A stretch of DNA of 64,000 nucleotides. It comes from Prolixibacteraceae bacterium. GTDB taxonomy: Bacteria; Bacteroidota; Bacteroidia; Bacteroidales; Prolixibacteraceae. How positions within the stretch are numbered: the first letter of the stretch is position 1; each line of letters begins with the position of its first letter. The position numbers and the translations under genes were made by a program. Of this stretch, positions 1-8,422 are shown piece by piece. Under the pieces are notes generated by a model, which was not told the DNA's origin, ran no database searches, and was given only the letters and a program-made list of their open reading frames with translations. The stretch is from the NCBI GenBank assembly GCA_003457135.1, contig DMSQ01000017.1:1-64000 (forward strand), given 5' to 3'.

Positions 1-30
1 CACAACTCTTAACGGAGTATTGAGATTATA

Positions 31-107
31 GATTAACGATTAACGAAGTAAAAATGCACAAGAAGCGATCTGCAAATTCACAAATCGTTAATCGTTAATC
101 GTTAATC
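31..107. repeat. Intergenic heptamer inverted repeat
   Basis: GATTAACGATTAACGA at 31-46 faces TCGTTAATCGTTAATC and one further unit at 85-107, giving an inverted pair of short tandem repeats with a spacer of about 38 bases. The stretch from 1 to 146 holds no gene that I can see. The final part (about 112-140) is made of the word TTTGGAA in variants, a low-complexity spacer style common in this phylum. A role as hairpin or terminator of an upstream gene is possible but not shown. Confidence 0.6.
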
Positions 108-146
108 TCACTTTGGAATTTGGAACTTTAAACTTGGAACTGACTT

Positions 147-986
147 ATGGCTGAAATAGGAAAAATAAATCATATAGAGGTAGTTAAAGAAGTAGATTTC
201 GGTATCTACCTCGACGGTGGCGATTTGGGCGAAATCCTGATGCCTAAACGGTATATTCCGGAAGGGACCAAGCCGGAAGATACGATTGACGCATTTATTT
301 ACCTCGATTCGGAAGACCGTTTGGTTGCTACCACTGAAAAGCCTTTGGCTATGGTCGAAGAATTTGCTTTGCTCGAAGTGGTTTCAGTTACACCAGTTGG
401 CGCCTTCCTGAACTGGGGCTTGCCTAAGGATTTGTTTGTACCGTTCCGTGAGCAACGCCAACCCATGGAAGAAGGCAAAAAATATTTGGTTTATGTCTAT
501 TTGGACACCAACAGCAAACGTATTGCAGCTTCCTCTAAAATCGAACATTATCTGGATAATATCCCGGTTGACTATGATATTGACGAAGATGTGGATCTGA
601 TCATTGTCAATGAAACTGATTTGGGTTATAATGCCATTATTGACAATAGCCATTTGGGCGTGATATTTAAAAATGAGGTTTTCCAACCCCTAAATCCGGG
701 CGATAAAATCCAGGGATACATCAAAAAGATCAGGACCGACGGTAAAATTGACCTCTGCCTGCAAAAAGCCGGGTACGAAAAAATCAGTTCTTTTGCCGAC
801 AAAATCATTTCGGAACTGGAAAAAGCAAAAGGGTTCCTTTCATTGACCGACAAAAGTACTCCGGAAGAAATTTACAAAATCTTTAAATTCAGCAAGAAAA
901 ATTTCAAAGCTGCGATTGGAGCGCTTTACAAAAAGCGGATGATTGCGCTCGAGGAAAATGGAATCCGTCTTTTAATTTCTGAGTAG
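147..986 (+). CDS. cvfB: CvfB/YitL-like S1-domain RNA-binding protein
   Basis: The 279-residue protein has the CvfB plan: three S1/OB-like beta-barrel segments (about residues 1-65, 70-135 and 140-215) followed by a winged-helix segment (about 220-279, around TPEEIYKIFKFSKKNFKAA). CvfB of Staphylococcus aureus and YitL of Bacillus are RNA-binding regulators of this architecture and this length. No signal peptide is visible, so it should act in the cytoplasm. It is preceded by a repeat-rich spacer and followed by a long hairpin at 997-1031, so it is probably a single-gene unit. The family assignment is good; the target RNAs cannot be inferred from the sequence. Confidence 0.85.
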   Translation: MAEIGKINHIEVVKEVDFGIYLDGGDLGEILMPKRYIPEGTKPEDTIDAFIYLDSEDRLVATTEKPLAMVEEFALLEVVSVTPVGAFLNWGLPKDLFVPFREQRQPMEEGKKYLVYVYLDTNSKRIAASSKIEHYLDNIPVDYDIDEDVDLIIVNETDLGYNAIIDNSHLGVIFKNEVFQPLNPGDKIQGYIKKIRTDGKIDLCLQKAGYEKISSFADKIISELEKAKGFLSLTDKSTPEEIYKIFKFSKKNFKAAIGALYKKRMIALEENGIRLLISE

Positions 987-996
987 CAACCTAATC

Positions 997-1031
997 TACT
1001 CAGAGCCCGACTTAAAGTCGGACCCTGAGTA
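997..1031. terminator. Long near-perfect hairpin after the cvfB-like gene
   Basis: TACTCAGAGCCCGACTT at 997-1013 can pair with AAGTCGGACCCTGAGTA at 1015-1031; the two odd positions can form G-U or A-C pairs. There is no run of T after the stem, so it is not a classical intrinsic terminator on either strand. It may be a hairpin repeat or an mRNA 3'-end stabiliser. Its outer bases (TACTCA/TGAGTA) recur in the hairpin at 1782-1839. Confidence 0.55.
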
Positions 1032-1058
1032 ATATTTAAACCAATTAAAAAATCCATC

Positions 1059-1772
1059 ATGATTAAATCAATTCAAACAGGGATGATTGCTCTATCGTTA
1101 CTGGCAATCATGAGTAGCGGACTTTCTGCCAGGGATAAAAAGAAAGACGGCAGTGTACATCCGAATTCTGAAAAATGGGAAAACCTTTTTAAGAATGACC
1201 TCTCGAACGCAACTTTTCCAAAAGGAATCTGGACTTGCGACAATGGAGTTTTTACAGCTTCTGAAGATCAGGCCATCTGGTCGGCAAAAGAATACGAAAA
1301 TTTCAAACTCGACCTGGAATTCAAGACTGCCAGCGGAACCAACAGCGGTGTAATTGTTTATTGTTCGAATCAGGAAAACTGGATACCAAATTCGGTTGAA
1401 ATACAGATTGCCGATGACTTTGCCAAACAATGGGCCGAAAGTCCGAAAACATGGCAGTGCGGGGCAATTTTTGGTCACCTGGCTCCAACCAAAAGTCTGG
1501 TGAAAAAACCCGGAGAATGGAACCGGTACACTATTACCTGTAAAGGAAAAATGATCACAGTTGCCTTGAATGGCGAAATTGTCAGCCACATGAACATGGA
1601 TCTTTGGACCAATACCAAAACGAATCCCGATGGCACTGATATTCCTTCCTGGCTAAGCACACCATTCAACCAGCTTAAAACCAAAGGATACATTGGGCTT
1701 CAGGGAAAACATGCAGGCGCTCCGGTCTGGTTCCGGAATGTAAAAATCAAAGAACTGAAAGCCGAGAAATAA
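1059..1772 (+). CDS. Secreted DUF1080 (3-keto-disaccharide hydrolase-like) protein
   Basis: The 237-residue protein starts with a signal peptide (hydrophobic stretch about residues 7-24, ending ...GLSA). The remainder is one jelly-roll domain of the DUF1080 type (about 38-235): WENLFKNDLSN near the start, LDLEFKTASGTNSGVIVYC in the middle, and a GYIGLQGKHAGAPVWFRNVKIKEL end. Members of this family bind or hydrolyse (3-keto-)glycans or disaccharides in the periplasm or at the surface of Bacteroidota. The gene stands alone between two long hairpins, so its substrate is not indicated by context. The family call is firm, the function is inferred. Confidence 0.85.
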   Translation: MIKSIQTGMIALSLLAIMSSGLSARDKKKDGSVHPNSEKWENLFKNDLSNATFPKGIWTCDNGVFTASEDQAIWSAKEYENFKLDLEFKTASGTNSGVIVYCSNQENWIPNSVEIQIADDFAKQWAESPKTWQCGAIFGHLAPTKSLVKKPGEWNRYTITCKGKMITVALNGEIVSHMNMDLWTNTKTNPDGTDIPSWLSTPFNQLKTKGYIGLQGKHAGAPVWFRNVKIKELKAEK

Positions 1773-1781
1773 AAATGATCT

Positions 1782-1839
1782 TTTACTCACGGAGTGACCC
1801 GTCATTTAGCTTGTCGAAATGAGTCACCCCGTGAGTAAA
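1782..1839. terminator. Long imperfect hairpin between DUF1080 gene and topB
   Basis: TTTACTCACGGAGTGAC at 1782-1798 pairs with GTCACCCCGTGAGTAAA at 1823-1839, with an internal three-base bulge and further pairing of TCATTT with AAATGA closer to the loop. No T-run follows. The outer arms share the TACTCA/TGAGTA ends with the hairpin at 997-1031, so the two may belong to one repeat family. The rest of the spacer (1840-1926) is built of the words TTCCAA and ATATTCAA and shows no gene. Confidence 0.55.
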
Positions 1840-1926
1840 TATTCAAATATCCAATACCCGATATTCAATAGCCAATTTCCAAATTCCAAACACACAGCTC
1901 GTATCCCGTAACCCACATCACGAACA

Positions 1927-4278
1927 ATGAAAGTTTGCATCGCCGAAAAGCCCAGTGTGGCCAAAGAACTCGCCCAGATCATTGGAGCGAGTACCCGGAG
2001 GGACGGATATTTTGAAGGAAACGGATATCAGGTGACCTGGACATTCGGGCACTTGTGCACCCTGAAAGAACCTAACGATTACACCGAAAACTGGAAATCC
2101 TGGAACATCCACCATTTACCTATGATTCCGGCCAAATTCGGTATTAAACTGATCGAAAACGATGGCGTGAAAAAACAGTTTGCTACGATTGAAAAATTAA
2201 TGTTGGCAGCCGAAGAAGTCATCAACTGCGGCGATGCCGGACAGGAAGGGGAACTGATTCAGCGCTGGGTGATGAATATGGCCAAGTGCAAAGCGCCGAT
2301 GAAACGCCTCTGGATTTCGTCACTCACCGAAGAAGCGATCCGCGAAGGTTTTTTAAATTTACAGCCCGGCGAAAAGTACGATCATCTTTATGCCGCCGGA
2401 AGCGCCCGCGCCATTGGTGATTGGTTGCTGGGAATGAACGCGACCCGCCTGTACACCCTGAAATACGGCCAGAATAAGCAGGTTTTATCCATCGGAAGGG
2501 TGCAAACCCCTACCCTCGCCATTATTGTCAACCGGCAAAAAGAAATTGACGCTTTTGTTTCTGAACCATATTTCGAAATCAAAACCATCTATCGAGAAGC
2601 TACTTTTTCTGCCGCTTCAGGGCGATTTAAAAATCGGGAAGATGCCGCGCAGGTGCTCGAAGAAATAAGCCGTTTCGATCTGGTAATCGGTAAAATTGAA
2701 ACCAAAAACAGCATCGAGCAGCCGCTCCGATTGTTCGACCTGACTTCGCTTCAGGTGGATTGCAACCGGAAATTTAATATGGGCGCTGAAGATACCCTGA
2801 AAACCATCCAGTCGCTTTACGAGAAAAAACTGACGACTTACCCACGTGTTGACACCACTTATCTTTCAGATGATATTTACCCGAAAGTTCCGGGCATCCT
2901 GAAAAACCTGAAAGGTTACGAAACCATGACTGCACCGCTGCTTCAGGAAAAAATCCGCAAATCGAATAAGGTTTTCGACAATGCGAAGATTACCGATCAC
3001 CATGCCATTATTCCCACCGGACAATTTCGTGCCGATCTGAACCAGACTGAGAAACAAGTGTTCGATATGGTCGCCAAACGCTTTATTTCTGTGTTTTATC
3101 CCGATTGCAAAGTAGCCAACACCACCGTTGAAGCAAAAGTAGGGTCACATGATTTTAAGGCAACAGGAAAGCAAATTCTGGAACCCGGATGGAGGGCTGT
3201 TTACATCAATGAAAAAAATCCGGTTCAGAGCGATGAAAACCTGCTGTCGATTTTTGTAACCGGTGAACATGGACCACATGAACCCGGATTGTTCGAAAAA
3301 TTCACCCAACCACCCAAATACCATACCGAGGCGACACTTCTGCGTGCCATGGAAACTGCCGGAAAAAGTGTGGACGACGAAGAATTAAGGGAATTGATGA
3401 AAGACAACGGTATTGGCAGGCCATCAACCCGTGCCAACATTATCGAAACACTTTTCCGTAGAAAATACATTAAAAAAGATGGGAAAAAACTGGTTGCCAC
3501 ACCAACCGGAATAGACCTCATAGACAGCATTGAAAATGAGTTGCTAAAATCGCCCGAGCTGACTGGTCAATGGGAAAAGAAACTGCGGTTGATTGAGTTG
3601 GGGCAATACGATGTGGCTCATTTTATGGACGAAATGAAACAAATGGTTACCGAAGTGATCGCCCAGGTGAAACGCTCACCACGGAAAGAGTTTACTTTTG
3701 CTCCCGAAGAACCGGTAATTCCGAAAAAAAAAGAACCAATTGCCCCAACCGAACAGGTTGAAACTATTTGTCCATTTTGTAAAAAAGGAATCCTGCAAAA
3801 AGGAAAATACGCATGGGGATGCTCCGATTGGAAAGACGGGTGCCGGTTTATAATTCCATTTGAATTCCAGGGTAAAAAACTCACCGATGCACAAATCAAA
3901 CGATTGGCCGAAAAAGGAAAAACGGCGCTGATCAAGGGATTCAAGCAGAAAGATGATTGGGTGGATGGATTTCTGGAACTAACTTCAGACTTTAAAATCA
4001 CTTTTGTTGAAGCTGAACCCGAAAAGCTGATTTGTCCGTCGTGTAAAGTTGGTGAAATCGTGAAAGGAAATACCGCCTGGGGCTGCACCAATTTTAGGGG
4101 AGGCTGCAAATTGCGAATTCCTTTTGAACTTCAGGATAAGAAATTGAGTGAAAGCCAGATTGCTCAACTGGTTTTAAAAGGACAGACACGTTCATTTACC
4201 AGCCTGAAAGGGACACAAAAAATAACCGGGATCTTTCGTTTTGATGGCGTTTATCAGGTCAGATTTCAGGAAAAATAA
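1927..4278 (+). CDS. topB: DNA topoisomerase III (type IA)
   Basis: The 783-residue protein carries the type IA topoisomerase order: an N-terminal Toprim domain (about 1-150, MKVCIAEKPSVAKEL and CGDAGQEGELI, with the acidic metal-binding residues), the central gate domain, and the active-site tyrosine in TTYPRVDTTYLS at about residue 300. Residues 610-783 hold two tandem zinc-finger-like C4 units (CPFCKKG...GCSDWKDGC and CPSCKVG...GCTNFRGGC), as in the TopB enzymes of Bacteroidota. It relaxes or decatenates DNA through single-strand passage. The start at 1927 places the conserved Toprim strand directly at the N-terminus. No partner gene adjoins it. Confidence 0.95.
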   Translation: MKVCIAEKPSVAKELAQIIGASTRRDGYFEGNGYQVTWTFGHLCTLKEPNDYTENWKSWNIHHLPMIPAKFGIKLIENDGVKKQFATIEKLMLAAEEVINCGDAGQEGELIQRWVMNMAKCKAPMKRLWISSLTEEAIREGFLNLQPGEKYDHLYAAGSARAIGDWLLGMNATRLYTLKYGQNKQVLSIGRVQTPTLAIIVNRQKEIDAFVSEPYFEIKTIYREATFSAASGRFKNREDAAQVLEEISRFDLVIGKIETKNSIEQPLRLFDLTSLQVDCNRKFNMGAEDTLKTIQSLYEKKLTTYPRVDTTYLSDDIYPKVPGILKNLKGYETMTAPLLQEKIRKSNKVFDNAKITDHHAIIPTGQFRADLNQTEKQVFDMVAKRFISVFYPDCKVANTTVEAKVGSHDFKATGKQILEPGWRAVYINEKNPVQSDENLLSIFVTGEHGPHEPGLFEKFTQPPKYHTEATLLRAMETAGKSVDDEELRELMKDNGIGRPSTRANIIETLFRRKYIKKDGKKLVATPTGIDLIDSIENELLKSPELTGQWEKKLRLIELGQYDVAHFMDEMKQMVTEVIAQVKRSPRKEFTFAPEEPVIPKKKEPIAPTEQVETICPFCKKGILQKGKYAWGCSDWKDGCRFIIPFEFQGKKLTDAQIKRLAEKGKTALIKGFKQKDDWVDGFLELTSDFKITFVEAEPEKLICPSCKVGEIVKGNTAWGCTNFRGGCKLRIPFELQDKKLSESQIAQLVLKGQTRSFTSLKGTQKITGIFRFDGVYQVRFQEK

Positions 4279-4326
4279 CCTAAACAGATTTATTAACCAA
4301 GATTATCTTTCATCAGAAGTTGTACC

Positions 4327-4965
4327 TTAAAGGAAAATGATGTGAAAAACAATCTGATGCAATGCAAATCCACCAACAGCTACCAGGTATGGGTTGTAAT
4401 CTTTCCCTTTTGATTTGTCATAAAATATCAGGCAAATCAGAATGAAGTATATGATGGTATATTGAACATTTTGTGTAAGAATTTCAGACCATCCAAACCA
4501 TATCGGTCCAATCCTGCCGATTGTTGGCCCTAAAAAAACCAGGGCGGTAGCAATCATGTATCTCATGTGTTTCGGACTCATTTTCCGGTAATAAATTGCT
4601 GAAGAATAAAAAATGATCAGCAATACACAGTCAGCTCCCGGGAAGAATATATTTTCAGGATTTTCGGAGTTAAGTATTCTGATTATCTGTGGTATAAATG
4701 AAATAACAAGCAGAGGAAAAACGATATATGAGAGTTTTCCAATAGTTCGGTGAATCGCGAATTTTCTGTTCAGTATTAAAAAGGGCTGAACAATCAGCAT
4801 TAAAATCCAAACAGTGGCAATGATTGCGTGCAAATGAATAAACCAATTGTTATTTGGCTTGAAATTGTTTGGGAATTGCACAATATAGGTTTTGAAAAAT
4901 CCTGCGATTGTCAATGGAATCAACAACAGCAGAAAGTACCCCAGGTATTTGTAAGATTTGTCCAT
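4327..4965 (-). CDS. Predicted six-helix membrane protein
   Basis: The 212-residue protein has about six hydrophobic helices. Conserved-looking histidines sit at helix ends (IHLHAIIATVW and AIHRTIGKLSYI), a pattern resembling the DUF2306 type of membrane protein in which paired histidines could ligate haem or a metal; this likeness is weak. I cannot name a function. It is the last gene of the minus-strand run that starts near 8521, and the spacer in front of it holds the third copy of the GGTTTTCGGCTTTCC repeat. Its base composition is AT-richer than that of the convergent topB. Confidence 0.7.
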   Translation of the reverse strand: MDKSYKYLGYFLLLLIPLTIAGFFKTYIVQFPNNFKPNNNWFIHLHAIIATVWILMLIVQPFLILNRKFAIHRTIGKLSYIVFPLLVISFIPQIIRILNSENPENIFFPGADCVLLIIFYSSAIYYRKMSPKHMRYMIATALVFLGPTIGRIGPIWFGWSEILTQNVQYTIIYFILICLIFYDKSKGKDYNPYLVAVGGFALHQIVFHIIFL

Positions 4966-4980
4966 TTTGAGTGTTGTATT

Positions 4981-5020
4981 GCTGCCTTGAAGGGTTTTCG
5001 GCTTTCCGCGTTTCGCGCGG
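4981..5020. repeat. Intercistronic repeat, copy C, with hairpin
   Basis: The core GGTTTTCGGCTTTCC at 4993-5007 also occurs at 7563-7577 and, with one change, at 8393-8407. In this copy it runs into a perfect five-base-pair hairpin, CCGCG-TTTCG-CGCGG (5006-5020). It lies just upstream of the start of the membrane-protein gene at 4965 (read on the minus strand). Confidence 0.7.
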
Positions 5021-5066
5021 TTAAGTATATTTTTCGTTCTTGTTGAAAATTACTGGTAATAAAATC

Positions 5067-6080
5067 CTAATGATGGTGGTTAGAGCTTTGATAATGTTGT
5101 TTCAGAAGGTCTTCGCCGAAATCACCGTTAAAATCGCGCCAAACCGAATGAATATGATTGGCACTGTTCTGAGTGTTGTCAAATTCTATTAAAAAAGTTT
5201 TTCCCTGCACCCGATAGTAATGTGGATCACGAGGCCCAGTCCCGCCAGCCCATCCAAAACTCATTGAATTCAAATCCTCTTTAATAATTTTTTCCATTCT
5301 TGTTTTTGCTATGGGTTTGGGCATAGATAAAAGATAAGCCACAATCAATTTGTTCAATACGGTCTTTTGGGCATGTGTCATATCCCTGGCAAATATGCCG
5401 ACATGCTTCAATGGGCTTACTTGTACAGCGTTGGTTGTAACAATATCAGAAAATGCTTTCACCTGAAAAATGGCGGATTGTTTTTGCTCCTTCGAAAGTG
5501 AATTCACCAATAAAAATCCAAGATACTCTTCATCTTTTATAATGTGCTTTCCTTTTTTTGAACCAACATTTGCCACTGCGGGAAAAGCTCCAAAAAAGAA
5601 CGGTGCGAATGCCAACTGATTATCAACTACGGTATAATTTAAAGAAATATGGTGCCCGCTGAATTTCCAGGCCCATGTTCTGTCTTTACCAGGAATACCG
5701 TAAACAGATACAAAATAATTTTCCGGAATGCGGCTCAAATTAGTTGGTTCTGTCTCATTCAGAAAAAATTCAAGACCCATGATATCCTTAGTTCTTTGAT
5801 AGCCTTCTTCACTTAAATAGGCCTGCATCAAAGAATCCAGAAAAAATTTCTGGGTAATGTTAAGGTCTTTGACTGCAATGCCTGAACGTGCAAACATGGT
5901 AGCAGGCAGGTAATGCCAGTCATAACGGTTTATTTCATTAAAAGGGAATACAGCTTTTTGCTTCTGTACCTCATTTAAAGAATTAACAAAAGCCATCGCT
6001 TTCGCTGAACCGAAATTATGGTTGTTCGTTGTTTTAGCAAACAAAGAAAAGGGCAGCAACAGAATGAGAAGCAGTTTCAT
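5067..6080 (-). CDS. Secreted DUF3500 protein
   Basis: The 337-residue protein begins with a clear signal peptide (MKLLLILLLPFSLFA). The mature part matches the DUF3500 pattern as I know it: a GIPG...WAWKFSGHHISLNY block near residue 155, then GAFPA, and FGWAGGTGPRDPHYYRVQG followed by FLIEFDNTQNSANHIHSVW and DFGEDLL near the C-terminus. The many conserved His, Asp and Glu residues suggest a metal site, and the tail ends in NHHH. The biochemical role of DUF3500 is not known to me. It lies between the dioxygenase-like gene and the membrane-protein gene on the same strand, with short spacers, and is likely exported with them. Confidence 0.8.
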   Translation of the reverse strand: MKLLLILLLPFSLFAKTTNNHNFGSAKAMAFVNSLNEVQKQKAVFPFNEINRYDWHYLPATMFARSGIAVKDLNITQKFFLDSLMQAYLSEEGYQRTKDIMGLEFFLNETEPTNLSRIPENYFVSVYGIPGKDRTWAWKFSGHHISLNYTVVDNQLAFAPFFFGAFPAVANVGSKKGKHIIKDEEYLGFLLVNSLSKEQKQSAIFQVKAFSDIVTTNAVQVSPLKHVGIFARDMTHAQKTVLNKLIVAYLLSMPKPIAKTRMEKIIKEDLNSMSFGWAGGTGPRDPHYYRVQGKTFLIEFDNTQNSANHIHSVWRDFNGDFGEDLLKQHYQSSNHHH

Positions 6081-6110
6081 ATTGATATTTAAATTGTTGT
6101 GTTTGATAAA

Positions 6111-6997
6111 TTATACCTTCCAATATTCACTGGTTCCTTTTTCATTATTTTCGTACACGTAGTTTATAGTACATTTTATAGCACCAGAACCCGATATTTC
6201 AAAAGTGTATGTTTCAGACATTCCTTTTGGCATTCCTGCATATTCGAAAGTATTATTACCGATATAGCGGTATTCCTCGCCAAAAACTTCGTTCTTCAAC
6301 CACAGCGAATTATTCCTTTTGAAAAATTCTTTGTTTTTAACTTTATCGGCTTTATTCACATAAATACCTAATAATTTGTCTATTGCAGAAGGGTCGGCAG
6401 GAATAAGCTTTGCCATGGAAACATCATAATGCACTTTCATTGATTTACCGGAACCGGACACTGCCAGTATTCTTCTTTTGGCAAATTCAGAATTGGCATA
6501 GGCATCTTTTTCGATGTACTTGTCGCCATTGAAATAGAGCTGTGTTACCAAATGCTGGTAGCCTTCTGCAGTAATCATCATGTGAAAATGAGCCGGACGT
6601 ATTTGCCCGTTACCAACATTATAGGATACTGGCAGAACGGTTTGAAAGGAATAATTTCCTTTTTCATCGGAAAAAGTTGTGCCGCGGTATTTAAATTCAG
6701 GAGACAAATTATCGTAAACGCCACTTCCATCGCAATGCCATAGTTCAACTTTTGCATTTTTATAGGGCGTAATACAATCCTGGTGTTTTATTTTGCCCAA
6801 CAATTCAACCAATTCTCCCTTTTCTCCATTAATTACAAGGTTATTTCGGGACTGTCGGGCCTGTAAAATGGACCTAAAATGTCAGACGTCGTTTCACAAT
6901 CTCCTACGAACTGATCGCCGCTGAAACTTACTAATCCATAAGCGCTTATTGCTACAGCAGATATAGCTGTATTTTTTAAAAATAATCTTCTTTTCAT
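6111..6997 (-). pseudogene. Intradiol-dioxygenase-like exported protein, broken by a frameshift
   Basis: From ATG at 6997 the reading frame encodes MKRRLFLKNTAISAVAISAY, a Tat-like signal (RRLFLK), then GDCETTSDILGPFYRPDSP, the usual N-terminal block of intradiol dioxygenases. Near 6848-6850 the frame is lost and ends at TAA, while the -1 related frame continues directly with LVINGEKGELVELLGKIKH to the stop at 6111. Insertion of one C in the CCC run would restore one continuous protein of about 295 residues. Iron-ligand candidates are present: Tyr in FKYRGTTF, Tyr in VSYNVG and the two His of RPAHFHMM. About 100 residues at the C-terminus are outside the catalytic core. The break may be a real mutation or a homopolymer sequencing error. 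The intact downstream frame suggests little decay. Confidence 0.75.
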
Positions 6998-7008
6998 ATC
7001 AAGAGATA

Positions 7009-7533
7009 TTACTTTTCTTTCAAATCATCATTGTATATATCCCTGATGCATACGTATTTACCATTGCGCTTTTCCCATACGGCCATATACTTTCCGGTGG
7101 ATGTAACTTTACCAGTTTCATCTTTAAAGGTTGACTTACCGACCTCTGTTACTGTATTTTCGTTTCCAAATACATCTAAAACGTCATAAGAAACGGTGGA
7201 ACCTTTTGCTCTTTTTGCCATATTTGCTTCAATATCCTTTTTGATGGCAGCTTTACCTACAACCATAGGCTTATTATTTGAAAGGCTTACTGCATCGTCA
7301 GCATAAAAAGCAGCTACTGCAACTGAGTTCCGCGCATTATCAGCAGTCGCCCAACTATTTTCCAAAGCTTGTATTTCAGCTTTTAATTTTGCCAGGTCAG
7401 ACTTGGCTGTTACTTGTTCAGTAAGAACAGATACTTCGGATGATTTTTCTCCGGCTGATGCACTAAATCCAACGACAGATAAGGATAGGGCAACACATAA
7501 AGTTGCAATTCCCGAATAATTCATTTTTTTCAT
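7009..7533 (-). CDS. Secreted SnoaL/DUF4440-like (NTF2-fold) protein
   Basis: The 174-residue protein has a signal peptide (hydrophobic part about 9-27, ending SASA) followed by an alpha+beta domain of NTF2/SnoaL type: IQALENSWATADNARN, then FYADDAVSLSNNKPMVVGKAAI, and GKYMAVWEKRNGKYVCIRDIYND at the end. Such domains either catalyse isomerase or dehydratase reactions or simply bind small molecules. It begins 12 bases before the dioxygenase-like start at 6997 on the same strand, so the two are probably cotranscribed. The copy B repeat lies directly upstream. The exact function is unknown. Confidence 0.8.
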   Translation of the reverse strand: MKKMNYSGIATLCVALSLSVVGFSASAGEKSSEVSVLTEQVTAKSDLAKLKAEIQALENSWATADNARNSVAVAAFYADDAVSLSNNKPMVVGKAAIKKDIEANMAKRAKGSTVSYDVLDVFGNENTVTEVGKSTFKDETGKVTSTGKYMAVWEKRNGKYVCIRDIYNDDLKEK

Positions 7534-7548
7534 ATTTAATGGTTATAT

Positions 7549-7580
7549 TGCCTACTCTGATTGGTTTTCGGCTTTCCCCG
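7549..7580. repeat. Intercistronic repeat, copy B
   Basis: TGCCTACTCTGATTGGTTTT and the following CGGCTTTCCCCG match copy A at 8379-8410 at all but two positions (by eye). It fills the spacer between two minus-strand genes, ending just before the start region of the SnoaL-like gene. Confidence 0.8.
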
Positions 7581-7592
7581 TTTTTTCTGTGT

Positions 7593-8360
7593 TTATTGTG
7601 ACAGATCGTTGCTCAAATCGTCCATGCGTTTGTACAGGTACATCCATGTATCTTTGATTGAGCTTCTGAATTTAGCCCGCATTTTTTCAGTTTCTTCTTT
7701 ACCTTTTGCTTTTTCAACCATGTCCCAAACACCATCGCGTTTAACATCGAGTGCAGCAAAGTTTTTATAAGGAGTTGTAACATAGTAATCAAAGCTTTCA
7801 GGACCTCCTCCATTAGCGCTATACCAGTAACCTCGTTTATCGCCTTCAGCTTTCTGCATAATTTCACTGTTTTCTTTTATAATTTCCCTGAATAAAGGAC
7901 CGTTTTCAACCTGAAAAAAGTTTACCCAGATTACACCCCATTCGGAAGCGCCTGCCCTGCTTAATTCGGGGATACTTGTTGCAAAATTGTCTTCCTTACT
8001 TTCCACATGAGGAATGATTTTATCAACGACTATCTGCCAGCATTTCTTCCCTGCTTCATCATTTTCATCATCCATTACAGCCCAATTTGCACTTATTGAT
8101 GTTAGTACATAAACTGAACCTTTTCCATTGTATCTTTTCCAGATGGTCCATGTCCATTCACCTTTGTTTCCAAGATAACAAGCTTTATAGGCCTTAATTC
8201 CATCTTCGAACTGTTGTTCATGTCCGCCTTTAATAGTAAACTCGGTAGAAGAAAGAATTGACTTTTCCTGTGCCTGGGCAACATTGCTCATCAGTAAACC
8301 AGCGGCAAGGAATAATAATACCATTGCCATTCGAATTGTTTTTTGTACAGATAATTTCAT
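7593..8360 (-). CDS. Secreted protein of unknown function, alpha/beta-barrel-like
   Basis: The 255-residue protein has a signal peptide (about 1-30, ending NVAQAQ). The mature region has two similar-looking halves: SSTEFTIKGGHEQQFEDGIK near the start and SEWGVIWVNFFQVENGPLF in the middle, each followed by a helix, as in proteins with two ferredoxin-like or dimeric alpha-beta-barrel units. I do not recognise a named family. It sits between repeats A and B in the minus-strand secreted run, so it is probably exported together with the SnoaL-like, dioxygenase-like and DUF3500 proteins. Confidence 0.75.
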   Translation of the reverse strand: MKLSVQKTIRMAMVLLFLAAGLLMSNVAQAQEKSILSSTEFTIKGGHEQQFEDGIKAYKACYLGNKGEWTWTIWKRYNGKGSVYVLTSISANWAVMDDENDEAGKKCWQIVVDKIIPHVESKEDNFATSIPELSRAGASEWGVIWVNFFQVENGPLFREIIKENSEIMQKAEGDKRGYWYSANGGGPESFDYYVTTPYKNFAALDVKRDGVWDMVEKAKGKEETEKMRAKFRSSIKDTWMYLYKRMDDLSNDLSQ

Positions 8361-8378
8361 TTTATTAGTTTATTAATT

Positions 8379-8410
8379 TGCCTACTCTGATCGGTTTTCG
8401 GCTTTCTCCG
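8379..8410. repeat. Intercistronic repeat, copy A
   Basis: TGCCTACTCTGATCGGTTTT plus CGGCTTTCTCCG repeats the sequence at 7549-7580 with two differences. It lies between a 32-codon ORF (8423-8521) and the secreted protein gene that starts at 8360. Confidence 0.8.
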
Positions 8411-8422
8411 TTTATTAAGTGT

